DNA of 64,000 bases from Bacteroidia bacterium (GTDB lineage Bacteria; Bacteroidota; Bacteroidia; SpSt-205), in assembly GCA_026003215.1 (NCBI GenBank), contig BPGV01000001.1, forward strand, positions 461,570 through 525,569, read 5' to 3'. Shown here piece after piece: positions 15,772-24,473 of this stretch. The notes below the pieces were generated by a model that saw nothing but the letters and a program-made list of their open reading frames with translations, had not been told where the DNA came from and ran no database searches. Positions within the stretch are counted from its first letter, which is position 1, and each line of letters starts with the position of its first letter. The position numbers and the translations under genes are program-made.

Positions 15772-16923
15772 CGGCGAGCGTTCCTTTCGCAACCAGACAC
15801 ATACGACCTCGGCGGGAGTTGTGTAGGTTTTACCCTGCACGACCGCGATAGCTTGTCCATCTGCGCCGAGCTCCCACAGCTGCCCCCGAAGGAATACGTT
15901 CAAGCCCACGGCGGTGCTATCATAGCGCGGCAAGCGCCCCCCTAAGGCATAAGTAAGCCAAGCTTGGCCTTCGGTGAGGACTGTGTCCCGGACGTCCGGC
16001 GGTGCGGGCCAACCGCTGTAGCCGCGCCAGGGTCGCCCCCAGCAGGAATCCCCCATCAAGTACGAGGGAACCACCACTATATCCACCTTACCCAGCGCCT
16101 GATAGCTCTGCGGAAACCAACTATCCGCACAGATAAGCACCCCTAAGCGTCCTAAGCTTGTTTCAAAGGTAGGGAGCGCTTCCACTCGGCCCGGCCGCGT
16201 GAAGGTAAGCTCAGTAGCTATGGGAAAAGCCTTCCGGACAATCTGCGGGAAAGGTCGGCCATCGGGGCCATAGACGACGGAGACATTTTCCAGCGGGGCG
16301 CCGGGCTCTACCCGCAGCGAGTCGCCTTCTATCCGCGCCCCCGGCAACACAATAGAACCCGCTACCAGCGTAACCCCATAGGCCCGGGCCAGCTCGGAAA
16401 AAGTACGATGATACACGCGCGCCATTTCTGCAGCCTTCCCCTGGAAGGCGGCCACTGCGGCGGGGTCCTTCCACCCTTCGGCCTGAGCAGCCCGATAAGC
16501 CCGCCAAAAACGCCACGGATGCTTAAGCACAAACCACCGCAAAGACTCTTCCAAGCGCGCCCGGATATAAGCCGCGGCCGGCGCTTCCAAAAGGACCAGC
16601 CAAGTGCCAATATACTCGGGAAAAACCACAATCGTTTTAGGCGTAAGGTACCCTTTGTGCTTGGCATACTGCAAGTACAGCTCCATCTTCCGCTTGAAGC
16701 TCTCTGGGCAGCCATATTCGCCCGGCTCTACCTCGGGCTGGATGCCTACCAAGCTGGCCGTAGCCGAGTCCCGGGAACCAATCTCTGTGCCTTCCATAAC
16801 GGTCCGCTCCGCCATAAAGACCAGCTCTACGCACTCAGGCGAAGAGGTTACCATAAAGTATCCCCCTATCAGCCCTACCACGACCAAACCCGCTATTAAG
16901 AAGGCTAAGCGCCTCTTACGCAT
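15769..16923 (-). CDS. Membrane-anchored carbon-nitrogen (nitrilase-superfamily) hydrolase
   Basis: A 384-residue protein with an N-terminal membrane anchor or signal (residues 6-26) and a nitrilase-superfamily domain. The catalytic triad is visible as Glu 103 (VVFPEY), a Lys in IVRKAFP and Cys in GVLICADSWFP. The domain carries an insert rich in aromatic and basic residues between Glu and Lys. The position of the anchor suggests the active site lies outside the cytoplasm, unlike most amidases of the family. Substrate unknown; it resembles free-standing periplasmic relatives of the apolipoprotein N-acyltransferase hydrolase domain. Its stop codon lies inside the lysS promoter box. Confidence 0.75.
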   Translation of the reverse strand: MRKRRLAFLIAGLVVVGLIGGYFMVTSSPECVELVFMAERTVMEGTEIGSRDSATASLVGIQPEVEPGEYGCPESFKRKMELYLQYAKHKGYLTPKTIVVFPEYIGTWLVLLEAPAAAYIRARLEESLRWFVLKHPWRFWRAYRAAQAEGWKDPAAVAAFQGKAAEMARVYHRTFSELARAYGVTLVAGSIVLPGARIEGDSLRVEPGAPLENVSVVYGPDGRPFPQIVRKAFPIATELTFTRPGRVEALPTFETSLGRLGVLICADSWFPQSYQALGKVDIVVVPSYLMGDSCWGRPWRGYSGWPAPPDVRDTVLTEGQAWLTYALGGRLPRYDSTAVGLNVFLRGQLWELGADGQAIAVVQGKTYTTPAEVVCVWLRKERSP

Positions 16924-16927
16924 CCTT

Positions 16928-16935
16928 CAAAGGTA
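16928..16935 (-). promoter_or_regulatory. -7 box TACCTTTG for the carbon-nitrogen hydrolase
   Basis: Exact match, 4 bases before ATG 16923; part of a 42-base divergent promoter region. Confidence 0.67.
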
Positions 16936-16952
16936 CGCTTCTGGAAGGAAAG

Positions 16953-16960
16953 TACCTTTG
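16953..16960 (+). promoter_or_regulatory. -7 box TACCTTTG for the phosphohexomutase gene
   Basis: Exact match, 5 bases before GTG 16966. The divergent box on the other strand is 17 bases away. Confidence 0.67.
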
Positions 16961-16965
16961 CGGCC

Positions 16966-18336
16966 GTGACCCTTATTTTTTCGGCGTCGGGGCTACGGGG
17001 TACGATAGGCGGCCGCCCCGGCGAAAATCTCACCCCCATAGATGCGGTGCAGTGGGCCGCCGCCTGGGGCTACTGGCATTATCAACGGCGAGGGCCTGTA
17101 CCCCTGGTGATTGGCCAAGACGCCCGTCCCAGCGGGATTATCCTACGCCCTTTGGTAGGTCAGACCCTGCGCGCCTTCGGCCATACCGTCCTGGATGTAG
17201 GCCTCACCACCACCCCTACCCTGGAAATGGCTATCCCCCACCTCCAGGCCCAGGGCGGTGTAATACTCACCGCCTCCCATAACCCCGCCGGCTGGAACGC
17301 CCTCAAATTTCTAAATGAAGAAGGCGAGTTTCTGGCGCCTGAAATCCTCCAGAAGATAGCGGCCCTGAAAGAGGAGGTGATTTTCCCCGCTATCGAAACG
17401 CCGGGACCTATGTCTTTCCCCGAAAACCTTCTCACTCACCACATCCAGCGCCTCCTCGCTCGCCCAGAAGTCCTCGCAGAAAAGATAGCTCGCCTTTCTC
17501 TGCGCATCGTGGTAGACGGCATCAACAGCGGAGGGGCCATAGCCGTGCCTGCGCTCTTAGAGGCGTTAGGCGTGCGGGATATCTACCTGCTGAATGGCGA
17601 ACCGAACGGCCACTTCGCCCATCCCCCCGAACCCCTCCCAGAAAACCTTACCCAACTGGCCGAAGCCGTACGCACCCACAAGGCTCACCTGGGAATAGCC
17701 GTGGACCCCGACGTGGACCGGGTAGCTTTCTTTCTACCCACGGGCGAACCCTTCGGCGAGGAATACACGCTTGTAGCAGTAGCAGACTATATTCTTTCTC
17801 GGCAAAAAGGCCCCGTCGTGACCAACCAATCCACCACCTTGGCCGTGCGCAAAGTAGCCGAAAAGCATGGCGTGCCTTTCTATGAGAGCCGCGTGGGAGA
17901 GTACTACGTGGTCCAAAAAATGAAAGCCGTCGGCGCCGTGATTGGCGGCGAAGGGAATGGCGGCGTGATATGGCCAGCGGTACATTATGGACGCGATGCG
18001 CTGGTGGGTATAGCCCTCTTCCTCAGCGCCTTAGCGGAAGCAGGGGGGGATGCCCTGGCTTTGCGCGCCCAGTACCCTTCTTTCGTGATGCGAAAAGAAA
18101 AGCTCCCCTTGGCTACGCCGCTACCCTCTGAGGTATGGCCAAAGCTTTTGGAAGCTGCACCGGAGGCCACCCCTTCCTTAGAGGATGGCCTAAAACTAAG
18201 CTGGCCAGACAAGTGGATACACCTTAGGGCCTCTGCCACGGAACCCCTCCTGCGGATTATCGCCGAAGCCCCCACGACCGAGGAGTGTGAGACGCTCATT
18301 CACGCATGGAAAGGGTACCTTCAAGCCTATCTCTGA
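16966..18336 (+). CDS. Phosphoglucosamine/phosphomannomutase family enzyme
   Basis: A 456-residue alpha-D-phosphohexomutase. The active-site phosphoserine loop is TASHNP at residues 102-107, the metal loop DPDVDR is near residue 245, the sugar-binding loop GEGNGG (IGGEGNGGVIWP) is near 330, and a C-terminal phosphate-binding RASATEPLLRIIAEA follows. The N-terminal FSASGLRGTIGG matches the GlmM/ManB start. These enzymes interconvert hexose 1- and 6-phosphates for cell-wall or surface sugars. In many Bacteroidota the homologue serves as phosphoglucosamine mutase, but the substrate is not proven by sequence. GTG 16966 is the start, just after a promoter box. Confidence 0.88.
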   Translation: MTLIFSASGLRGTIGGRPGENLTPIDAVQWAAAWGYWHYQRRGPVPLVIGQDARPSGIILRPLVGQTLRAFGHTVLDVGLTTTPTLEMAIPHLQAQGGVILTASHNPAGWNALKFLNEEGEFLAPEILQKIAALKEEVIFPAIETPGPMSFPENLLTHHIQRLLARPEVLAEKIARLSLRIVVDGINSGGAIAVPALLEALGVRDIYLLNGEPNGHFAHPPEPLPENLTQLAEAVRTHKAHLGIAVDPDVDRVAFFLPTGEPFGEEYTLVAVADYILSRQKGPVVTNQSTTLAVRKVAEKHGVPFYESRVGEYYVVQKMKAVGAVIGGEGNGGVIWPAVHYGRDALVGIALFLSALAEAGGDALALRAQYPSFVMRKEKLPLATPLPSEVWPKLLEAAPEATPSLEDGLKLSWPDKWIHLRASATEPLLRIIAEAPTTEECETLIHAWKGYLQAYL

Positions 18337-18339
18337 CCC

Positions 18340-19470
18340 CTATCCGCCCCCATACCACCGCACCAAGGTACGGATGACGCTCGGCAGCCGGTTAGCCCCC
18401 CACAAAAGCACCTCTACCTGCCACGATGAAGCCGCCAACCGATGCAGGAGCCGGCTGAGATGGAGTTCTGCGCGTAGCTCCCGATAGAGGGGCCGAGCGT
18501 ACATTTCCATCCAGTCTGTGGCAGGCCATTCGGAGAGGGGCACCCGCCCCAAGGCCTCTGCTAAGCGTACACCACTTAGGAGGGCATTCGCTATACCTTC
18601 GCCTGTAAAGGGATCCGTGAGCACAGCTGCATCCCCTACCAGCGCACAGGCCGGCCCCGCAATAGGCCGATAGCGCAGAGACACCGGAATACCATGACCT
18701 TTGACTCCTTCAAGCCCCGGATAGCGGGAGAGGAGGTGCTGCCGCAGCGCTAAGTGTTGACGTTTCACCACAGCAGGGGGCATGCCTAAGCCTATATTGC
18801 GGCGCCCTTGCGCCGCAGGAAAATCCCACAAGTACCCGGGCAGGTAAGGCTGCTGAAAGTAAAGCGCTAACTCAGCCCCCTCCGCGCCCGTAGAAGCATA
18901 GCCCCGTACTGCGGGATAGGCTACCGGCGGTGCGAGGCGATAATACCGCCAGAGCCAAGCGCCCACCCGAGAAGTAGCCCCGTCTGCCCCCACCAGAAAG
19001 CGCGTTCGGATTTCCTCTCCACTTTTTAGGAATAGGGTCCAAATAGGAGCGGTATAAGCCACCTTTTCCACGCAGGCGCCCGTACGCAGGCGCACGGTCG
19101 GCGGCAGGTGCGCGGCCAGCCAAGCATCTAAGGCCAGCCGCGGCACCACAAAACCTTGGGGCAGGCCATCCCTCGGCGGGAAGGATAAAGACACCTTGCG
19201 ACCGCTGCTCCCTATGAAGGTGAGGGTATCCACCGCCTGCGCGAAAGGCTGCCGCGCCAGATTAGCCACCAGCGCTTCCCCCCCTAACTTGCGGAGTAAG
19301 GCGACAGCTTTACCACTCAGGGCATCACCACAGACTTTGTCACGCGGGAAGGTAGCTTTCTCGAGCAGCAGCGGCGAGAAGCCTAACTGAGCGAGCCGCC
19401 AAGCGCAAGCCATCCCGGCCGGCCCAGCGCCTATGATTACGACCGCTTCTATCGCATCTCCCATATCCAA
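18340..19470 (-). CDS. Geranylgeranyl-reductase-family FAD oxidoreductase
   Basis: A 376-residue flavoprotein. The N-terminal FAD Rossmann motif is VVIIGAGPAGMACAWRLAQLG. The family cysteine motif FPRDKVCGDALSGKA follows, then GADGATSRV and the second FAD motif ALVGDAAVLTDPFTGEGIANALLSG. This family includes enzymes that reduce double bonds of geranylgeranyl chains in chlorophylls, quinones or ether lipids. In Bacteroidota the substrate is unknown, but a GGGP-synthase homologue occurs at 25269 in this window. The start overlaps DUF4286 by 22 bases, and a second ATG lies two codons in. It is the last gene of a TPR-DUF4286-reductase unit. Confidence 0.82.
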   Translation of the reverse strand: MDMGDAIEAVVIIGAGPAGMACAWRLAQLGFSPLLLEKATFPRDKVCGDALSGKAVALLRKLGGEALVANLARQPFAQAVDTLTFIGSSGRKVSLSFPPRDGLPQGFVVPRLALDAWLAAHLPPTVRLRTGACVEKVAYTAPIWTLFLKSGEEIRTRFLVGADGATSRVGAWLWRYYRLAPPVAYPAVRGYASTGAEGAELALYFQQPYLPGYLWDFPAAQGRRNIGLGMPPAVVKRQHLALRQHLLSRYPGLEGVKGHGIPVSLRYRPIAGPACALVGDAAVLTDPFTGEGIANALLSGVRLAEALGRVPLSEWPATDWMEMYARPLYRELRAELHLSRLLHRLAASSWQVEVLLWGANRLPSVIRTLVRWYGGG

Positions 19471-19754
19471 CGCTCCGCCTGGAAGCGCCCCTGAAACTCG
19501 GGCGGATACGCGGCCCGCAGCCGCGGGGCCTCCTTCGCTAAGTACGCCTCCAGGTCAACCCGCTGCGCTGCCTCGTACAATACCAAGAAGGTACGCTTTC
19601 CTGCCGTAGGCAGGGGATCTACTACCTCACCAAACCGATGCCCCCGAAACCATCCCGTCTGCAACACCTCGGGAATATGCACATGCAACATCCAGTTTCG
19701 CCAAGCTTCCGCTATCTCAGCTTCTATCTCCACCTTGACGGCATACAGGACCAT
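19449..19754 (-). CDS. DUF4286 family protein
   Basis: A 101-residue soluble protein resembling the small Bacteroidota family DUF4286: start VLYAVKVEIEAEIAEAWRNWMLHVHIPEVLQTGWF, a middle strand FLVLYEAA, and EAYLAKEAPRLRAAYPPEFQGRF at the end. The fold is probably a ferredoxin-like or ABM-type barrel. Function unknown. It starts 3 bases after the TPR gene and overlaps the reductase, so it belongs to that operon. Confidence 0.78.
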   Translation of the reverse strand: MVLYAVKVEIEAEIAEAWRNWMLHVHIPEVLQTGWFRGHRFGEVVDPLPTAGKRTFLVLYEAAQRVDLEAYLAKEAPRLRAAYPPEFQGRFQAERWIWEMR

Positions 19755-19757
19755 GGC

Positions 19758-21374
19758 TCACTTACGCTTGAGCACATTTTCCAGATAGGGTAAAGCTTGC
19801 GCAGCTTGGGCATTTTGCGGGTCCAGCTCTTTGAGTTTTGTATAAGCCTCGTAGGACTTTTGGTAATCTTGCTTATTGTAGTAGTAGTACCCCAAATAAG
19901 AATAAGCCTCTATGAGGTCGTTCCGATACTTGGCCGGGTCGCTGGAAGCGAGCTCTACGACCTTTTCGTAATGGGGTTTAGCTCGGCCTTCTTGGCTTTC
20001 GGGGTCCAGCATCGCTGCACACCGCCCCAGCTCCGTATAGACAGGCACTAAGTCGGGTTTCTTTTGCTGCACGTAAGAAAAAGCTTCTATAGCTTTATGG
20101 AAGTAGGTCGTATCTTTTTCTGCTTGTCCCAGCTTATAATAGATGCGCCCCAACGCATAGTAATGCGTTAAGGCAGGGTTTTTTTCTATGGCCTTTTGGA
20201 GGGCTTCGGCGGCTTCTTTATACCGGCCTAAGGAGTTGAGCGCATTGGCCATCTCGGGATAGAGTTCTGCGGCCAAGGAAGGCTCCTTCTCTATAGCCTT
20301 CTGGTAATAAATCACGGCAAGGGAGTCTTGGCCAGACTTATCTAAGGCTTTGGCATAAAAGGCATAATCCTTAGCTATGACTCGCTCGAGTTTTTGTTTT
20401 TCAAAGTACTTGGCCAGCTCTTGCAGACCTGTTTCATACTGGCCATCCTCTATGAGGGAGTACCCTAAGAGCCTTTGCAAAGTCAAGCTAAAAGTATCTT
20501 GTAGGACTTTGCGTATTTCTTCAATAGCGGTTTTGTAATCCTTACTCAGGTAAAGGAAAGTAGCATAACGCACACGCGCAGGGAGCTCCGGTCGGAGCAT
20601 TACATATTTTAGGTAGTTTTCTTTGGCTTGTTGATATTTTTGGACGAGGTAGTAGATTTCTCCGAGTTCGCGGTAAGCAGGAGCATACGAAGGATCCAGC
20701 TCTATGGCTTTTCGGAAGGATTCGGCGGCTTCGCGGTAACCTTTCGCTTTCATTTGGGCCACGCCGAGCTTGTAGAAGTTTTCGGGATTGGTGGGTTCTG
20801 CGGCAGTCGCTTGCTGGTAGTTATCTATGGCCAGCTCCAGTACGCCTTGCTGGAGCCAGAGATCCCCCAACCCCCGCAAAATAGCCGCGTTAGAAGGGTC
20901 TTTGGATTTAGCCTTGGAGAGCAGGAGGGTAGCTTTGTCTGTTCCAAACTTTCCTCCTAAGAAGGTATACACGCGGGCCGCTTCTATGAGGGCCTTGACG
21001 TCACTGGCACCGTACTCCTCGGCTTTGCTGAGGGCGCTTTTAGCGGCGTCTGTGTTTTTTTCCAGTAGTTCTACTTCGGCTATGCCGATATGAGCAAATG
21101 GGAATTTCGGATTCTTGGCTAGGGCAGTGGAAAAGGCTTCTCGGGCTTGGCGGAGGAGCAGAGAACGGCGAGGGTCGTCTTCTTCGGCTTGGCGATACTG
21201 CCCTAAATAAGCCTGACCTTGCAGGTAGTAGGCATAAAGCTCCTTGGGCTTGGCAGACAGGATTTGCTGGGTCAGGGTAAGCACACGGTCGTAGTTTTCG
21301 CGGGCAAGGGCTTGTTCGGCCTCTCCGAGGCTTTGGGCCCACAGAAGGGAGACTATCCAGCCGAGGTAACGCAT
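19758..21374 (-). CDS. Secreted TPR-repeat protein
   Basis: A 538-residue exported protein with a very short signal peptide (residues 1-14, ending SLLWAQ) and about a dozen tetratricopeptide repeats covering the rest. The clearest units are NPENFYKLGVAQMKAKGYREAAESFRKAIELDPSYAP and SLGRYKEAAEALQKAIEKNPALTH-type segments (quoted in parts: GRYKEAAEALQKAIEKNP). TPR solenoids act as scaffolds for protein complexes, here probably in the periplasm. It is first in a unit with DUF4286 and the reductase and diverges from another exported TPR gene at 21430. No specific role can be assigned. Confidence 0.8.
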   Translation of the reverse strand: MRYLGWIVSLLWAQSLGEAEQALARENYDRVLTLTQQILSAKPKELYAYYLQGQAYLGQYRQAEEDDPRRSLLLRQAREAFSTALAKNPKFPFAHIGIAEVELLEKNTDAAKSALSKAEEYGASDVKALIEAARVYTFLGGKFGTDKATLLLSKAKSKDPSNAAILRGLGDLWLQQGVLELAIDNYQQATAAEPTNPENFYKLGVAQMKAKGYREAAESFRKAIELDPSYAPAYRELGEIYYLVQKYQQAKENYLKYVMLRPELPARVRYATFLYLSKDYKTAIEEIRKVLQDTFSLTLQRLLGYSLIEDGQYETGLQELAKYFEKQKLERVIAKDYAFYAKALDKSGQDSLAVIYYQKAIEKEPSLAAELYPEMANALNSLGRYKEAAEALQKAIEKNPALTHYYALGRIYYKLGQAEKDTTYFHKAIEAFSYVQQKKPDLVPVYTELGRCAAMLDPESQEGRAKPHYEKVVELASSDPAKYRNDLIEAYSYLGYYYYNKQDYQKSYEAYTKLKELDPQNAQAAQALPYLENVLKRK

Positions 21375-21379
21375 ATCGG

Positions 21380-21387
21380 CAAAGGTA
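21380..21387 (-). promoter_or_regulatory. -7 box TACCTTTG for the TPR operon
   Basis: Exact match on the - strand, 5 bases before ATG 21374. Confidence 0.66.
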
Positions 21388-21417
21388 GGGCTTTAGGCGA
21401 AGTACAGTTTTTCTGTG

Positions 21418-21425
21418 TATGTTTG
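21418..21425 (+). promoter_or_regulatory. -7 box TATGTTTG for the + strand TPR operon
   Basis: Exact match, 4 bases before ATG 21430. It overlaps an upstream in-frame GTG, which is therefore not the start. Confidence 0.67.
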
Positions 21426-21429
21426 CCCC

Positions 21430-22620
21430 ATGCGTAGGTGGCTACTACCCATAGCCCTTTCTCTCCTGTGGGCACAGAAAAGCAAAATCACCTCTGCAGC
21501 CCTGGCCGTTCAAGATGGAGAATACGACAAAGCCCTCAGCTTTCTTGAGGAAGCCTTCAAACAGCCCGATCTCCTCAAGCCCAGAGACCTGGCCAAGGGC
21601 TACATGTTACGCGCTCGCGCCTATATGGGTCTCCTTCTGAGTGGCAAAGACGCCCAGCAAATACAAAAAATATTTGAGAAGTATCCCAATCTTTTTGAGG
21701 AAGTGATGCTTTCTATGCGCAAGTGCCGAGAATACGATACTTCCAAGGAATACGAAAATGACTTGAAACTCATCGCGGCACAGGCGGCCAGCGTCGTATA
21801 TCTCAAAGGCTTTGAGCTCTTTCAGAAAGATAAGCTGGCCGAAGCTCGCCAGCACCTCACCTGGGCGATTGAACTTTATGACCAGATAGGCCAAAAAGAG
21901 TTTTATCCGCCGTATGCGCTTAGAGGTTTAGTGCTCCTTCAGATGAAGGATACTACCGTAGCCATAGCTGATTTAGAAAAAAGTTTAGCTTTGGCTAAGC
22001 AAAAGCCCTTACCCAATGATCCTACCTTGCCCTTTGTATATTCTGCCCTTATTACCGCTTATGGCGCCAAAGGGGAAGGGGAAAAAGCTATCCAACTGGC
22101 AAATGAAGCCCGCACCAAGTTTCCTACCGACGAGAATATCCGGCGCGCCGAGCTCAACCTTTACCTGCAGCACCCCGACCTCCAAGAACGAGCCTTAGAC
22201 CGCTTCCGCCAAGAAGTAGAACGTGACCCTAAAAATGAAACCTACCTCGTGATTTACGCCCAGCTCTGGGAAAGGAAAAACCCCGACTCCGCGGCTTATT
22301 ACTATCAAAAGGTTTTGGAAATAAACCCTGAAAACGTAAATGCTAATTACAACCTCGGCGCTTACTACATAAATCAAGCCGCAGAAATCAGCACAAAATA
22401 CAATGAAACCAAGGACGAAAAACTGCAACAACAGTATTTTTCCCAAATGCAAGAGCTCTTTAGGAAGGCTTTGCCCAATCTGGAAAAAGCTCATACAAAA
22501 CTCCCAGAAGACTTAGCCCTCCTCCAAAGTCTTATTCAAGTCACGACTTATCTCGGCATGGAAGATAAAGCTAAAGAATACCTCCAAAAGAAAAACGCCC
22601 TCCAACAAAGGAAAAACTGA
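21430..22620 (+). CDS. Secreted TPR-repeat protein
   Basis: A 396-residue exported helical-repeat protein. The signal peptide RRWLLPIALSLLWAQ ends in the same LLWAQ seen in the divergent neighbour. The mature part has several TPR units, for example DGEYDKALSFLEEAFKQPD near the N-terminus and PDSAAYYYQKVLEINPENVN in the C-terminal half. I chose ATG 21430 because it gives a proper signal peptide and lies 4 bases after a promoter box. It heads an operon with a small secreted protein and a sodium symporter. Function unknown; possibly an envelope scaffold. Confidence 0.8.
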   Translation: MRRWLLPIALSLLWAQKSKITSAALAVQDGEYDKALSFLEEAFKQPDLLKPRDLAKGYMLRARAYMGLLLSGKDAQQIQKIFEKYPNLFEEVMLSMRKCREYDTSKEYENDLKLIAAQAASVVYLKGFELFQKDKLAEARQHLTWAIELYDQIGQKEFYPPYALRGLVLLQMKDTTVAIADLEKSLALAKQKPLPNDPTLPFVYSALITAYGAKGEGEKAIQLANEARTKFPTDENIRRAELNLYLQHPDLQERALDRFRQEVERDPKNETYLVIYAQLWERKNPDSAAYYYQKVLEINPENVNANYNLGAYYINQAAEISTKYNETKDEKLQQQYFSQMQELFRKALPNLEKAHTKLPEDLALLQSLIQVTTYLGMEDKAKEYLQKKNALQQRKN

Positions 22621-22626
22621 CCTTCT

Positions 22627-23100
22627 ATGAAAAATAGCTGGACCTATTTCTGGATTTTGGTACCCTTTTGGGTGACAGCTGTGCAAGCACAAGATTCACC
22701 GGCCGCAGGGGAGCCCACCAATCCAGCTGTGCAGCTGCCCGGTGGAGCCACGATTATTTATTCCTTAGGGGACTTAGAAAAAATGGATAAGATTGAGCTC
22801 ACACGCATTTACACCGCTAAGCTCACACGCTTATACCGTATCTTAGAATACCTTCCCTTTGCCAAGCTGGAACCAAAAGGCCCCAACGACCTCAAAATCC
22901 CCTCCGTACCTGCCAATGAAAAAGCTATGAAAGCGCTGGAAGATGCACTCCGGGATTATATCAAAGCGGTAGAATCTTCCTTAGCGACTATCACCCCGTA
23001 TGCCGATAAAAAGCAGATTATTGACGCCATTCTCTTTCTGCAAGCGGTCACCAACAAAGTAGAACTGGTAGGCTTAGGCATGAGCCAGCTCATCTATTAG
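22627..23100 (+). CDS. Small secreted protein of unknown function
   Basis: A 157-residue protein with a signal peptide of about 24 residues (WILVPFWVTAVQAQ, cleaved before Gln) and a mature helical domain. It contains KIELTRIYTAKLTRLYRILEYLPFAKLE and a second half that could form a helical bundle. No cysteines, metal motif or recognised family. It starts 6 bases after the TPR gene and its stop codon shares a base with the symporter start, so all three are co-transcribed. Confidence 0.7.
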   Translation: MKNSWTYFWILVPFWVTAVQAQDSPAAGEPTNPAVQLPGGATIIYSLGDLEKMDKIELTRIYTAKLTRLYRILEYLPFAKLEPKGPNDLKIPSVPANEKAMKALEDALRDYIKAVESSLATITPYADKKQIIDAILFLQAVTNKVELVGLGMSQLIY

Positions 23101-24473
23101 TGGGCTGGGTAGCGTTGGGGTATATTGCCCTCCTGTGGGCTATCAGTTATTGGGTAGATCGTCGGTATAAAACCGCCGACCTTAGTACCTTTTACACTGC
23201 GAGGCGCCAAGCCCACTGGCTATGGGTCAGTTACAGCATGATTGGTACCACCATTTCCGGCCTGACTTTTCTCTCGTTACCTGGCAGCGTACGCCAAGAT
23301 GGCTGGACCTACCTCCAGGTGTGTATAGGATATCTGATAGGTTATGCTGCCATAGCGTATATTCTGCTGCCTTTATACTATGCCCATACGCGCGCCTCTG
23401 TTTACGAATACTTTCGCCATCGGTTAGGCCCCTCGGCAGAAAAGACCGCTACCCTCCTATTTCTCCTATCACGAGGCATAGGCAGCAGCTTACGGCTCTT
23501 TTTAGCCCTGTGGGTAATACAAAGTTTTTTACCATCGTGGCCCTTTCCTCTCCTTAGCGCTATCGCTTTGGGAGTCATTCTGCTTTACACTTTGCGCAGT
23601 GGCGTGGCTGCCCTGATTTACACCGACGCTTTCCAAACTACCCTATTTTTGGCTACCGCCGCCTACACCACTTACCTGCTTTCCCAAGGCCCCATTCAAA
23701 GCTGCCTTTCCATACCTCTGATTATAAATACCCATCCACAGAGTCCGCACTTTTGGCTTAAGGACCTCTTAGGTGGCGCCCTTATAGCGTTTTCTATGAC
23801 AGGCTTAGACCAGGATCAGATGCAAAAAAACCTAAGCCTTCCTACCCTCCAAAAGGGCCAAAAAAACCTCCTCCTCTATGGAAGCCTGCTCTTGCCTGTG
23901 AATGCTCTCTTCTTGTTTTTAGGTAGCGGGTTATGGGCTTACATTGCTTGTATGCATATAGCACCTCCCCCTCCTGATGAAGCTTTCGTTACCGTCGTCC
24001 AAAATATAGGCGGAATATTGCCTTTTCTCTTTATTCTGGGGCTTACGGCGGCTGCGCTCTCCAGCGCGGACGGCTCACTCACAGCCCTTACCACAGTGAC
24101 TCTGCGGAATCTCCTTCCTACCTCCTATGAAAACATCCGCACCAAGAACTTCGTACTCATAGGCTGGGCATGCTTATTTTGGGTACTCTTATGGGCTTAT
24201 ACTTTCCTTCCTAAAGAAGGGCACATATTGGGCATATTTCTTCACTTTTCGGGCTATACTTATGGCCCTCTTTTAGGACTTTTTCTTTTTTCTCGGCTGG
24301 TAGCTCCGGGAAAGGATGCCCGCTATGTGCCATGGGGCACCCTTTTGTGCACAACCTTAGCTATCGTAGCGGAAAAGTTTTTGGGGGTTAAGTGGGGGTA
24401 TGGGACAATTTTATGGATAGCTTTATGGAATGCTGTAGGCCTATGGGCCCTTAGTCGGGCATTTCGCTCTTAG
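23100..24473 (+). CDS. Sodium:solute symporter (SSS family)
   Basis: A 457-residue inner-membrane protein with about 12-13 hydrophobic segments. It shows SSS-family features: FYTARRQAHWLWVSYSMIGTTISGLTFLSLPG near the N-terminus, with an unwound first core helix; an RSGVAALIYTDAFQTTLF segment; FSMTGLDQDQMQKNLS (the GlxDQDxxQ type motif typical of this family); and AAALSSADGSLTAL. Uptake is driven by Na+, but the substrate is not readable. It begins with GTG overlapping the previous stop by one base. Its last 23 bases overlap a convergent gene. Confidence 0.88.
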   Translation: MGWVALGYIALLWAISYWVDRRYKTADLSTFYTARRQAHWLWVSYSMIGTTISGLTFLSLPGSVRQDGWTYLQVCIGYLIGYAAIAYILLPLYYAHTRASVYEYFRHRLGPSAEKTATLLFLLSRGIGSSLRLFLALWVIQSFLPSWPFPLLSAIALGVILLYTLRSGVAALIYTDAFQTTLFLATAAYTTYLLSQGPIQSCLSIPLIINTHPQSPHFWLKDLLGGALIAFSMTGLDQDQMQKNLSLPTLQKGQKNLLLYGSLLLPVNALFLFLGSGLWAYIACMHIAPPPPDEAFVTVVQNIGGILPFLFILGLTAAALSSADGSLTALTTVTLRNLLPTSYENIRTKNFVLIGWACLFWVLLWAYTFLPKEGHILGIFLHFSGYTYGPLLGLFLFSRLVAPGKDARYVPWGTLLCTTLAIVAEKFLGVKWGYGTILWIALWNAVGLWALSRAFRS